Assembly: GCA_964423425.1 (NCBI GenBank)
Contig: CAYRES010000013.1
Span: 11,679 to 75,678, forward strand
Length of the DNA: 64,000 nt
Reading direction: 5' to 3'
From: CAYRES01 sp964423425
Lineage (GTDB): Bacteria; Actinomycetota; Thermoleophilia; RBG-16-64-13
A model generated the notes under the pieces. It did no database searches, was not told where the DNA came from, and saw nothing but the letters and a program-made list of their open reading frames with translations. The translations under genes were made by a program, and so were the position numbers. Shown here piece by piece: positions 42,436 to 50,427 of the stretch (positions are counted from its first letter, which is position 1; each line of letters opens with the position of its first letter).

Positions 42436-44100
42436 TCACGCACCCGGCCCTGCTATCTCGCCACGCCCCGGCGTGAGCAGCCGGCTCCGCCTGCGATAGA
42501 AGAATACGGCGGGAATGGCAGCTAGGCCCATGAGGACTGCAGCGATCACGAAGAAGTCGCTGTACATGGTGTGCAACGAGGTCTCGAGTGTCTCGGTGTA
42601 GGCGTCGACCAGAGCATTGTACTCGGCGTCGCTCATGTCCGGAGTCTTCAGGGGGAACAGCAGGTCGGCGGTCATGGCATTGAAGCGGCGCACCCCCCAG
42701 GAGCTCAGCGAGGCGAGGCCGATGGTCATACCCATGGTGCGGGCCACGTTGACCAGGGAGAGTCCGGTGGCCATCCACCTCCTCCCCACGGCTTGGATGA
42801 CGGTGGCGGCGATGGGGGCGATGACCAGACCGAAGCCGAACCCGGTGATCATGAGGTCGCGGGTCATCACGGTATTCGTGGGATTGATAGGCCAGAAGCT
42901 CACCAGCACGAAACCGGCGCATGCCACCACGAACCCGAGCAGTGCGGCGATCCGGTAACCGATACGATCGGCCATCCAGCCGCCTATGACGGCTCCCACT
43001 GGAATCATGAGGGTGAAGCGGATGAGCAGCAGCCCTCCCTGGAGTTCCGTCATGCCGAAGAGTGAGTAGGCATAGAGGGGTATCTCTACCATGCCGATGA
43101 TGAGTGCTCCTCCCACCAGAAGGTTGGCGATCATGGCGGCCGAGAAGGCAGGACGGGTGAAGAACTCGGGGCGGACGAGAGGGAAGCGGCGCCGCCGGAG
43201 TTGGAAGACCAGCGCCACGACACCGACGGCACTGAGAAGCAGCCAGGGCCAGTGGACCGGCCGCTCGGCGTCTCCATTGAGTCCGATGGTAAGACCAGCC
43301 AAGGCCACAGCCATGAAGAGCGCTCCGACATAGTCCACGCGCTCCCACTCGAGCCAGGATGTGGCTCGGGCGAGCGAAGGGGACGTGCCCAGGCGGATCC
43401 TGAGACGGGAGACGAACGAGCCTGCACGGCGGCCACGCGAAGAATGGGCACGGTAGTTGGCCGTCGCCGCCCCCTCTTCCTCCACGTATTCGGCGCGGGC
43501 GGGAAGCAGGTGCGTGGTGAAGGCGGCGAGCAGGAGGCAGATGGGCACATTGAAGAGGAAGATCAGGCGCCAGTTCCAGAGCATGGCCAGCCCCACGCCG
43601 TAGATGGGGCCTAGCACCACCCCGGCTTGAGCGGCTCCCTCGACGATGCCGACTACCCGGCCCCGCTTGGCTGAAGGAAACATGTCGGCGCCCGCTGCCA
43701 TGGCCACCGGGACGAGGGCTCCGGCCCCGGCCGCCATGATGACCCGGGCGGCGATGAAGAGGTCGAGCCGGGAGGTGACCACGCAGAGCGTGCTGCCCAG
43801 TGAGATGAGCAGGAGCGACAGCACGTACATGAAGCGACGGCCTCGCACGTCGCCCACGCGTCCGAAGAAGGGCGTGGCCACGGTGTAGCCGAGCAGATAG
43901 CCGGTGACTATCCAGCCCGCATCGTTGATGCGCGTATAGGGTATGTCGAGCGACTCCATGATGGAGGGCATGACCGTGAGCACGAAGGTCTGATCGAGTG
44001 CGGCTTCGAACACCGCGACGCACAGCGCGATGAGGGCGAGGGTCTGGCGGCGGCGGGAATAGGTGGGAACGGCCTCCAGCGAAGCGGCCGGACTGTTCAC
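42436..44100 (-). CDS. DHA2-type MFS exporter (P55-like), partner of an LprG-like lipoprotein
   Basis: 554 residues with about fourteen hydrophobic helices, the size of the EmrB/QacA group. Motif A is GRVGDVRGRR, and an acidic residue lies in helix 1 (EAALDQTFVLTVMPSI). The GTG start at 44100 is two bases from the stop of the LppX/LprG-like lipoprotein gene. This lipoprotein-MFS operon is the same arrangement as lprG-Rv1410c (P55) in mycobacteria, where the pair exports triacylglycerides and affects drug tolerance. A lipid-export role here is inferred from that synteny. Confidence 0.87.
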   Translation of the reverse strand: MNSPAASLEAVPTYSRRRQTLALIALCVAVFEAALDQTFVLTVMPSIMESLDIPYTRINDAGWIVTGYLLGYTVATPFFGRVGDVRGRRFMYVLSLLLISLGSTLCVVTSRLDLFIAARVIMAAGAGALVPVAMAAGADMFPSAKRGRVVGIVEGAAQAGVVLGPIYGVGLAMLWNWRLIFLFNVPICLLLAAFTTHLLPARAEYVEEEGAATANYRAHSSRGRRAGSFVSRLRIRLGTSPSLARATSWLEWERVDYVGALFMAVALAGLTIGLNGDAERPVHWPWLLLSAVGVVALVFQLRRRRFPLVRPEFFTRPAFSAAMIANLLVGGALIIGMVEIPLYAYSLFGMTELQGGLLLIRFTLMIPVGAVIGGWMADRIGYRIAALLGFVVACAGFVLVSFWPINPTNTVMTRDLMITGFGFGLVIAPIAATVIQAVGRRWMATGLSLVNVARTMGMTIGLASLSSWGVRRFNAMTADLLFPLKTPDMSDAEYNALVDAYTETLETSLHTMYSDFFVIAAVLMGLAAIPAVFFYRRRSRLLTPGRGEIAGPGA

Positions 44101-44102
44101 GG

Positions 44103-44846
44103 CTACTCCGGAGCGGAGATGTCGAAGGCCGTGTCGAGCTCGGAGAGGAGAATGGTGCGGCTAATGCCCGGAGGCTCCTCTACCTGCGCCGGCCCCTCGA
44201 CGGTGACCTTGCGCAGCAGCTTGTCGTCCACTCCGATCCACAGCTCGCAGGGGAAGGTGCCCGTGGAGGTGACCGATCCGGCGATGGCGGCGAGTTCGTC
44301 GGCCGTGACTGTGCCCTTGATGCGGTAGGTGGCGGTGCCGGCAATGGTCTCGCGGCTGACGTACGTGGCGCCGGAGATCTGATCTATGATCTGGATGGTG
44401 CCGGTGTTCAGATTGAGCGGCCCCACGGGGCTGTTCTCAGCGGCGATGGACTGCCACTTCTTCGACAGAGGGTCCTGTAGGTAGTGGGTATCGTCGATCG
44501 CGACGAACTCCAGCTCGAGCAGAATGCCGCTCTGCGACACCTTGACGATGGCCCTCATGGCGCCCTCGGCGCTCACCTCTCCCGCGATACTCCTGATGCT
44601 GAGTCCTTGGGGCGGTTCCGTCTGTTCGGGCTGCTCCACGATGTACTCGAAACGGAAGCCCTCGATGGCCTTCATATTCGCGGAGGTCTCACGGAGCAGG
44701 GCTTGGGCGTCGATGTCTTCGCCGTTTCCGCCGCAGCCGGCCGCCAGCCCGGGCAGACAAAGGAGGAACGCCAAGAGACTCAGGAGGAAGAGTCTCGAGT
44801 GCGCGCTCGTACGTCGTATGGTTCGCCCACCGGCCATGCCTGACAT
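44103..44846 (-). CDS. LppX/LprAFG-like lipoprotein
   Basis: 247 residues. The signal peptide ends in the lipobox LAAGC. The mature part matches the LppX/LprAFG fold: SANMKAIEGFRFEYIVEQ, an AEGAMRAIVKVSQSG strand, then LNTGTIQIIDQISGATYVSRETI and GTFPCELWIGVDDKLLRKV. These proteins have a half-barrel with a hydrophobic cavity that carries lipids across the cell envelope. It is the first gene of a two-gene operon with the P55-like MFS exporter. The ATG at 44846 was chosen; ATG 44837 is also possible. Confidence 0.85.
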   Translation of the reverse strand: MSGMAGGRTIRRTSAHSRLFLLSLLAFLLCLPGLAAGCGGNGEDIDAQALLRETSANMKAIEGFRFEYIVEQPEQTEPPQGLSIRSIAGEVSAEGAMRAIVKVSQSGILLELEFVAIDDTHYLQDPLSKKWQSIAAENSPVGPLNLNTGTIQIIDQISGATYVSRETIAGTATYRIKGTVTADELAAIAGSVTSTGTFPCELWIGVDDKLLRKVTVEGPAQVEEPPGISRTILLSELDTAFDISAPE

Positions 44847-44923
44847 TATGGGGTCTCGCCTGCCCACAGACAAGTCGGGGCGAGGGATATGCCGGCGGGA
44901 AGGGGTGGGCCCAGGGGTGAGCG

Positions 44924-45292
44924 CTATTGGCTCGTGGTTCGATCCAGTACCTCGAGCGCCCGGGCCAGGTCGCCTCGGAAGCGATCGCGATTCCACCACA
45001 GCTTCTGTCCCTCCACGTAGAACGCGACCCTGGTGACCCCGCCCGGCTCCTCGAGCCAATGTGAATCCACCTGGAGGAACACACGGGTGTCCGCCTCCGG
45101 CACCGGAGGACGGGCGGTCGTCAACTCATCATGGTCGAAGTGGGCCGAGGCGGGAGACTCGTTGTGCGACGTCCGAATCTCCTCCGGAAGCGTGGGGAGC
45201 CGCCGCGCCGCCACGAGACGTCCCTCGGTATCGTAGAAGACCGCTATCAACCTGAGCCCTTCGAGCATCGATGGTGCCCGACCGTCATGCAC
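44924..45292 (-). CDS. Hypothetical protein, beta-rich
   Basis: About 122 residues. It contains LRLIAVFYDTEGRLVAARRLP and a TRVFLQVDSHWLEEPGGVTRV region. The alternation of hydrophobic and polar residues suggests a small beta-sandwich. No signal peptide, membrane helix or cysteine is visible. I do not recognise the family. The GTG at 45292 was chosen because AAGGGGG lies upstream; an ATG at 45268 is the alternative. It is upstream of, and on the same strand as, the LprG-like operon. Confidence 0.6.
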   Translation of the reverse strand: MHDGRAPSMLEGLRLIAVFYDTEGRLVAARRLPTLPEEIRTSHNESPASAHFDHDELTTARPPVPEADTRVFLQVDSHWLEEPGGVTRVAFYVEGQKLWWNRDRFRGDLARALEVLDRTTSQ

Positions 45293-45509
45293 AGTCCGCC
45301 CCCTTGTGGGTTGTCCGGACGCCCCCACGCCGTTCCCACGCGAATGCTACAAGCGGCCGCGAGTGGAATCAAGTCGCCGGGAAGGTGTCGGCCGTGGTTT
45401 CTGTGGGTATCAGTTTCTTCCACGAGCCGGCCCCACCGAAGCCGACGGCAAGGAGTGTAGGGCCGCGAGCAGGAAGCGGACGGGCCGGCATTCACACCCT
45501 GGAGGCTGG

Positions 45510-46190
45510 ATGTCTGAATCTGAACTCGTGCACCAACTGAGAGAGGCGCTCTGGGACTGTCTTCGCGAGCACGATCGTGAGCGGGCCATAGGCGCCGTTC
45601 TGAAGGCCGTCGAGAGTGGTCTGCCCATTGAAGAGCTCTACACAATGGTACTCATGCCTTTCTTGGTTTCGGTGGGGCGCAGTTGGCAGGAGGGTGTTGC
45701 CGCTGTGTGGGAAGAGCACCTCATCGTGGGGGCGGTCCGGGCGGCCGTCGAAGCATTGTATCCGCAAGTCATGGCGCAGAAGGAGCGGGTCTCACCCGTG
45801 CCGGTGACCGTCGCTTTCTTCTGTCCTCCGCAGGAGGCTCACGACATCGGGCTGCGGATGCTTGCGGACAGGTTCGATCTGCGTGGTTTCCGTACCGTGT
45901 ATGTGGGGGCGATGACACCGGTGACCGAGATGATTGCGTGTGTGCGTGCTGTGGAGGCACAGGTGGCATGTCTCTCCGCCTCCACTCACTACCAACGGGC
46001 GGCTCTGCTCACGGTAGTCGAGACTCTCGAGGAGGAACTCCCCGGTGTTCGACTGGTGGTGGGCGGCCCGGCCTTTCTCCGTCCCGACCCCGGTTGGGAG
46101 AAGTACGCACCGGATTCAGTGGAGCATCTTCTCGAGGAATTGACCGGAGCACTGGGGGCACAACCGGGTGGGGAGGTCCGGGATGCTTGA
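45510..46190 (+). CDS. CarH-like cobalamin-binding module without a DNA-binding domain
   Basis: 226 residues. A helical cap domain (residues 1-90) contains W59, E69 and H70 in the Wx9EH pattern (WQEGVAAVWEEH) found in B12-dependent photoreceptors such as CarH. The Rossmann-type domain follows with EAHDIG, where H111 is the lower axial cobalt ligand (ExHxxG), then LSASTHYQRAAL and VVGGPAFL. It has no MerR-type HTH and no enzyme domain. The ATG has GGAGG 5 bases upstream. It overlaps the ABC permease gene by 8 bases, so it is the first gene of that operon and may sense light or cobalamin for the exporter. Confidence 0.83.
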   Translation: MSESELVHQLREALWDCLREHDRERAIGAVLKAVESGLPIEELYTMVLMPFLVSVGRSWQEGVAAVWEEHLIVGAVRAAVEALYPQVMAQKERVSPVPVTVAFFCPPQEAHDIGLRMLADRFDLRGFRTVYVGAMTPVTEMIACVRAVEAQVACLSASTHYQRAALLTVVETLEEELPGVRLVVGGPAFLRPDPGWEKYAPDSVEHLLEELTGALGAQPGGEVRDA

Positions 46191-47331
46191 GTTCCGGATC
46201 GCCCGGCGTTTCTTGCTTCGCAGTAAGGCGCAGTCCCTGCTCATCATCCTGGGCATCGCGGTCGGTATCTCGATTCAGGTGTTCGTCGGCTCTCTCATCA
46301 CGAGCCTGCAGGATTCTTTGATCGACAGCACGGTGGGCTCGAGCTCCCACGTCACTCTGGAACCGGCGAGGGGGGAAGCGGCATTCACATTCGCTTCGGG
46401 CGACCGGTCTCGGGTGGAATCCTTGACGCAGGTGACGCAGGTGGCTCCGGTGCAGGTACTGTCCGCGCTCGTCCCGATTGGGGATGACAGTGCGACCCTC
46501 GTGGTCAGGGGAGGCTTGCCCGCCGATCTCGAGGGGATATACAAGCTGTCGGAAAGGATGGTCAAAGGCAGAGCCACCTTGGCGGATGACGAGCTCGTCC
46601 TGGGCAAGACCTTTGCCGAGGAGTTCGACGTAGGCGTGGGCGACACCATCACTCTCGTGTCCGCGGACGGCACGACCTCCAGCGCGACCGTCGAGGGCGT
46701 GTTCGACCTCGGTTCACAAGCGGCCAATGGGCAGTTGGCCTTTGTGGGGCTGCAGACGGCGTCTGGTATTCTGGGCCGCTCTCCCGAGTTGGTGAGTGCC
46801 GTTGAGATTCAGATCGAAGACGTGTTCGCCTCCCCGTTGGTGGCCGCGGAGGTGGCGGCTGCCTTTCCGGGCGGCACGGTGACGGAGTGGCAGACACAGA
46901 ACAGTGAGCTGCTCACGGCTTTGGAGAGTCAGACCGCGTCATCGGTTCTCATCCAGGTGTTCGTCATCATTGCGGTCATGTTGGGTATCGCCTCCACCCT
47001 GGCCATCTCCGCCGTGCAGAAGACCAGACAGGTCGGCATCCTCAAGGCCCTCGGCATGTCCGACGCCCGCACCGGTTTCGTATTCCTCTACCAAGCCGGT
47101 GTGCTCGGTGTGCTGGGGACGGCCGCGGGCATAGGTCTGAGTCTCGGCCTCATCGCTGCGTTCAGCTTCTTCGCCACCCAGGGCGACACCGGTTTGTTCC
47201 CAATCGAACCCCGGCTGGGTTTTGTGCTTCTCTCGGCAGGCATCGGTATCGGGATCGCCCTGGCATCAGCGGTCATTCCCTATCGAAAGACCTCGCGTCT
47301 CGATCCCATACAGGTGATTCAGGGTGGCTAG
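46183..47331 (+). CDS. ABC transporter permease (FtsX/MacB type)
   Basis: 382 residues. One N-terminal helix (SLLIILGIAVGISIQVFVG), a large extracytoplasmic domain of about 210 residues, and three C-terminal helices give the FtsX/LolE/MacB topology. IQVFVIIAVMLGIAS, the coupling segment RQVGILKALGMSDA and the closing PYRKTSRLDPIQVIQGG are typical. Such systems export lipoproteins or peptides or act as mechanotransmitters. GGAGG lies just upstream of the ATG. The gene overlaps its neighbours on both sides by 8 bases each. Confidence 0.9.
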   Translation: MLEFRIARRFLLRSKAQSLLIILGIAVGISIQVFVGSLITSLQDSLIDSTVGSSSHVTLEPARGEAAFTFASGDRSRVESLTQVTQVAPVQVLSALVPIGDDSATLVVRGGLPADLEGIYKLSERMVKGRATLADDELVLGKTFAEEFDVGVGDTITLVSADGTTSSATVEGVFDLGSQAANGQLAFVGLQTASGILGRSPELVSAVEIQIEDVFASPLVAAEVAAAFPGGTVTEWQTQNSELLTALESQTASSVLIQVFVIIAVMLGIASTLAISAVQKTRQVGILKALGMSDARTGFVFLYQAGVLGVLGTAAGIGLSLGLIAAFSFFATQGDTGLFPIEPRLGFVLLSAGIGIGIALASAVIPYRKTSRLDPIQVIQGG

Positions 47332-48034
47332 GACGATTGAAGTGACCGGTGTCACCAAGGAGTACGGTGCGGCAGTCAAGACCAAGGCTCTCCGCGGCGT
47401 CGATTTCGTGGTGGAGGGCAAGGAGTTCCTCTCCATCATCGGGCAGTCCGGCAGCGGCAAGTCGACCCTGCTCAACATGCTCGGACTTCTGGACCGGCCC
47501 ACACAGGGGAGCGTCCGTCTTCTCGGCACCGACGTGAACGGCCTCAGCAAGAGGGAACGGGCGGCGTTTCGCAACGACCATGTGGGTTTCGTGTTTCAGT
47601 TCCATCATCTTCTGCCCGAGTTCTCGGTACGGGAGAATCTCCTCGTTCCCGCATGGATCGGCTCCCGGCCGGGCGGGAAGAGCCTGCAGAGGAAGGCGGA
47701 GGAGACGCTGGACTTTCTAGGTCTCGCGGCCTTGGTCGATAAGAACGCGGGTGAACTCTCCGGGGGGCAGAAGCAGCGGGTGGCCATCGGCCGGGCCTTG
47801 ATGAACTCGCCGGACATCCTCTTGGCCGACGAGCCCACCGGTAACCTGGATACCGAGAACTCGGCCATGGTGTACGCACTGTTCCGGCGCATCCACAAGG
47901 AGATGGGCACGACGTTCGTCATCGTGACCCACGACCGGGCCATCGCGGAACAGACCGATCGCATCATCGAAGTGCGGGACGGAGTGGTGCATCAGGACGT
48001 GGCCAACGACTATCTGGACGCACCCCGCTCATAG
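47324..48034 (+). CDS. ABC transporter ATP-binding protein (LolD/MacB type)
   Basis: 236 residues. Walker A is GQSGSGKST, the Q-loop is in VGFVFQFHHLLPEF, the signature is LSGGQKQR, and Walker B is ILLADEPTGNLD, followed by the H-loop VTHD. It starts with GTG, overlapping the permease stop by 8 bases. It energises the permease encoded upstream. The B12-binding protein is co-transcribed. Confidence 0.95.
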   Translation: MARTIEVTGVTKEYGAAVKTKALRGVDFVVEGKEFLSIIGQSGSGKSTLLNMLGLLDRPTQGSVRLLGTDVNGLSKRERAAFRNDHVGFVFQFHHLLPEFSVRENLLVPAWIGSRPGGKSLQRKAEETLDFLGLAALVDKNAGELSGGQKQRVAIGRALMNSPDILLADEPTGNLDTENSAMVYALFRRIHKEMGTTFVIVTHDRAIAEQTDRIIEVRDGVVHQDVANDYLDAPRS

Positions 48035-48036
48035 GA

Positions 48037-48065
48037 GGCCCCCGCCGAGATGCTTCCGCGGGGCC
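48037..48065. terminator. Hairpin between convergent genes
   Basis: GGCCCCCGC and GCGGGGCC pair with one bulged C around a 12-base loop. It lies in the 33-base gap between the ABC ATPase gene and the convergent lipoprotein gene, so it may serve both. Confidence 0.4.
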
Positions 48066-48067
48066 GG

Positions 48068-48676
48068 CTATCCTCCCGTGATGGCCACCGTGTAGAAGAT
48101 GTCGTTGCCTTCTCCCGCTCCGGTCACCACCAGCTCCCGGGCTGAGCCTGACCCCAGTATGCTGAAGCCCCTGCCTCCGCCGGTGTCGAACTGCATCTTG
48201 TGGTCGATATTGAAGCCGGCTCTGGGTACCTCTGCGAGGAACCATTCGTAGAGGTCGTCGACCGACCGCCCGCTGGTGAAGCTCACAGAGGTGGTCTGTT
48301 CGCCGTCCTGGTCGAAAGACATGGTGGTCACAATCTCGGCGTCCGCCGGGATCAGGCTTCCGGGGAAGCCCGCCGGCAGATCAGCCTTGGCGCCGGAGCT
48401 CATCTCCACCGTGCCGCCGCCCTCCATGGTGGTCGTTGCCCCCGATTCCTCGCCGCCGGTAGGGCCTCCCCGCCCGGTGCCACTCGTCGTCGCGGTGGGG
48501 ATCGGTCCGCTGCCGGTCTGCTCGTCGTCGTCGCCCCCGAACACCTTCTTCACCGCGGAATCGACTTTCTCACCCACCGCGTCAAAGCCGCAGCCGGTGA
48601 GGGCCGCAGCCGCACCAACGAGCAACATGACGGCGAGCAGCAACACTGTGACCCGGCCCGGTGTACGTCCGTTCAC
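48068..48676 (-). CDS. Hypothetical lipoprotein
   Basis: 202 residues. The signal peptide ends in ALTGC. A Gly/Thr-rich, low-complexity linker spans about 50-100. A small C-terminal domain of about 95 residues (IPADAEIVTTMSFDQDGEQT, then VDDLYEWFLAEVPRAGF, then a Gly-rich region) resembles domains that follow lipoprotein linkers in other actinobacteria. The family is not recognised. The GTG start has GGGGG 7 bases upstream. Confidence 0.75.
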   Translation of the reverse strand: MNGRTPGRVTVLLLAVMLLVGAAAALTGCGFDAVGEKVDSAVKKVFGGDDDEQTGSGPIPTATTSGTGRGGPTGGEESGATTTMEGGGTVEMSSGAKADLPAGFPGSLIPADAEIVTTMSFDQDGEQTTSVSFTSGRSVDDLYEWFLAEVPRAGFNIDHKMQFDTGGGRGFSILGSGSARELVVTGAGEGNDIFYTVAITGG

Positions 48677-48712
48677 GATGAATCCCCCTCCTGCCTCGTC
48701 CGGGTGCGCGGC

Positions 48713-49429
48713 CTACGACTCCTGGTCGGCGCTCTTGTCTGCGGGCAGTATACCCTCGGGCATACCTTCGTAGGGGACGACCATCTCTGGGAGGCCGGCG
48801 CAGACGAAGCTGTGATTCATGTGGTCACGTTCGTCCAGACAGATGCGCCGGAAGACATCAGCCCATGTGCGGGCTTCAGTGTACCCAGTCACGACCGCAT
48901 TCTCCGCCGGCTGGGTCTCCCACTCGGGATGGTCGGCCACGAACCGCGCGTACTCGTGCTCGGCGTGATCCTCGAACTCGGCGTTGAAGAGGAACGCACG
49001 CCGCAGACTGGCCGTGGCGAGCAGGCGGGCAATCACCCTGTAGGTGCCGGTCATGAGGCGGGGAAGAGGCGGCTTGAGGTACCAGGGGTCGGTCAGCCCC
49101 TCTTCCTCCATCTTCTCTTGGATGACGAGCAGATGATAGTACTCGTTGTCTTGTGCCGCCCGGCCCCACTCGACGACCCGGCGGCTGCGCATCACCGCCT
49201 CCCGGTCGCGATAGCGGCGTGTCAGCCGGCCGTATTCGCGCTTCTCCCACTCCCGATAGGGGATGGAGGCCAAGGTCTCGAGCAGTTTCGCCTTGGGGAG
49301 CGTGGTCTTCCGTCCGGTAACCAGGTTCATGGAGGCGAAGAAGATGCGGGCGGCCGCTGAGTAGCCCAGGCGAGGGCGGGCCAAAGAGGTTTCGTGCTCT
49401 CGTCGCAGGTCGATCATCTTGTGCTGCAT
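48713..49429 (-). CDS. Alternative-oxidase-like di-iron carboxylate protein
   Basis: 238 residues. The order and spacing of carboxylate/histidine motifs recall alternative oxidase: AAQDNEYYHLLVIQEKM (like NERMHLL), then AEFEDHAEHEYARFV (like LEEEAVHTY), then CLDERDHMNHSF (like ADEAHHRDVNH). A moderately hydrophobic helix (MTGTYRVIARLLATASLRRAF) precedes the second motif, where AOX enters the membrane. It may be a quinol or related oxidase, or a di-iron oxygenase. The gene follows the broken polyferredoxin gene by 7 bases on the same strand. No clear ribosome binding site precedes the ATG. Confidence 0.6.
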   Translation of the reverse strand: MQHKMIDLRREHETSLARPRLGYSAAARIFFASMNLVTGRKTTLPKAKLLETLASIPYREWEKREYGRLTRRYRDREAVMRSRRVVEWGRAAQDNEYYHLLVIQEKMEEEGLTDPWYLKPPLPRLMTGTYRVIARLLATASLRRAFLFNAEFEDHAEHEYARFVADHPEWETQPAENAVVTGYTEARTWADVFRRICLDERDHMNHSFVCAGLPEMVVPYEGMPEGILPADKSADQES

Positions 49430-49436
49430 GGTGCGC

Positions 49437-50353
49437 TCATGCCTTTCGTGTGGAGAAGCCCGTCGACGTGGGAAGGTTCATACCCAACGTACAGTGGAGA
49501 TATGCGCAGAAGCACCGCCCGCGAACCCTGCACCCGGAGCATGCGCGCGAGACGTGGGCGAAGGCGGTATCGGTGAGAGGGGCGCGCCGGTCTGCCGTCG
49601 CCGGTGCGGCACAGGTGGCGGCGCGTGGGTATCGCACCCTACTTCCCCCGGCGAACGTGAAACGTATGACGCTCTTGGGGCATCGGTCTACACACGTCCC
49701 GCAGTGCACGCACTCATCGTGCTCCATGGAGCCGGACGCCACGAGGTTCTGCACGTCGATGCTCATGGGGCACTCACGAGTGCAGGCGCCGCACTCGATA
49801 CAGGCCGGCCTTTCGGCGGCCAACCTGAGGGCCGGCCATGCACCCAGGAGGTTTCGGAGCCGCCATCCGACTATCATGAAGGGCGCCATCCAGCAGATGA
49901 TGTGACAGCCCCCGCGCCTGCCTACAGCGAGGGCGAGGCCCAGGAAGAGAAGCGCGACGGTGAAATAGACGGCGTAGGCGCCGATGGCTGGTGAGTCCGC
50001 ATCGCCTGCGACCGAGATGCCGCCCACAGTGCCGAAGAAGGGTTCGACGGCATGGAGGCCGCCTACCTGCACGATGCCGGCGACTATGGCCCCCACTCAG
50101 GGTATCCAGATGAGCCACTTGACCAGATCGGCGCGTCGGCCCACCCGGCGCCCGTTCACCTGCGAACACGAGCAGGCTGCCGGTGGCGATGCCGGCGAAG
50201 GCACCTACCACGACGAGGTAGGGCGAAAAGTAGAAGATGGTCAAGGGGAAAGCGACGAGAGAGAAGTAGAAGTGTCTTCCGTACCGCTTGGCGACGGTGC
50301 CGTTTCCGGCGTGAAGCGGTACGCACGGTTTCTCCTCCGGTAGAAGTGTTCAT
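49437..50353 (-). pseudogene. NapH-like membrane polyferredoxin, broken
   Basis: The C-terminal half is intact in one frame: helices from AIVAGIVQVGG, FTVALLFLGLALAV and the ICWMAPFMIVGWRLRNLL segment, then CIECGACTRECP and CVHCGTCVDRCP for two 4Fe-4S clusters. Upstream, a TGA at 50097-50099 replaces a codon expected to be Trp (LVKWLIWIP-stop). The region with the FCGWxCP motif is missing around 50155, with a frame change. A second frame change falls in a GA/CT repeat near 50256-50265. The start at 50353 (MNTSTGGETV) is recognisable. NapH/NosR-type proteins carry electrons from quinol to periplasmic or membrane acceptors. Confidence 0.75.
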
Positions 50354-50427
50354 GGCTGACCTCGGAAGTATTCAGGCGCCGTGAGTGACGTCCGCCCGGG
50401 GCTCGAGTGAGATGAGAGCGGATTCGA

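Noticed and set aside
42392..44023. 543-codon frame overlapping the DHA2 transporter gene on the same strand
   Set aside because: It is the transporter in a shifted frame. It is rich in Arg, His and Pro and has no membrane helices.
50097..50099. In-frame TGA in the polyferredoxin gene as another selenocysteine codon
   Set aside because: The position corresponds to a membrane-helix Trp and not a catalytic Cys, no hairpin follows, and the gene has two other lesions. It is a nonsense mutation or an error.
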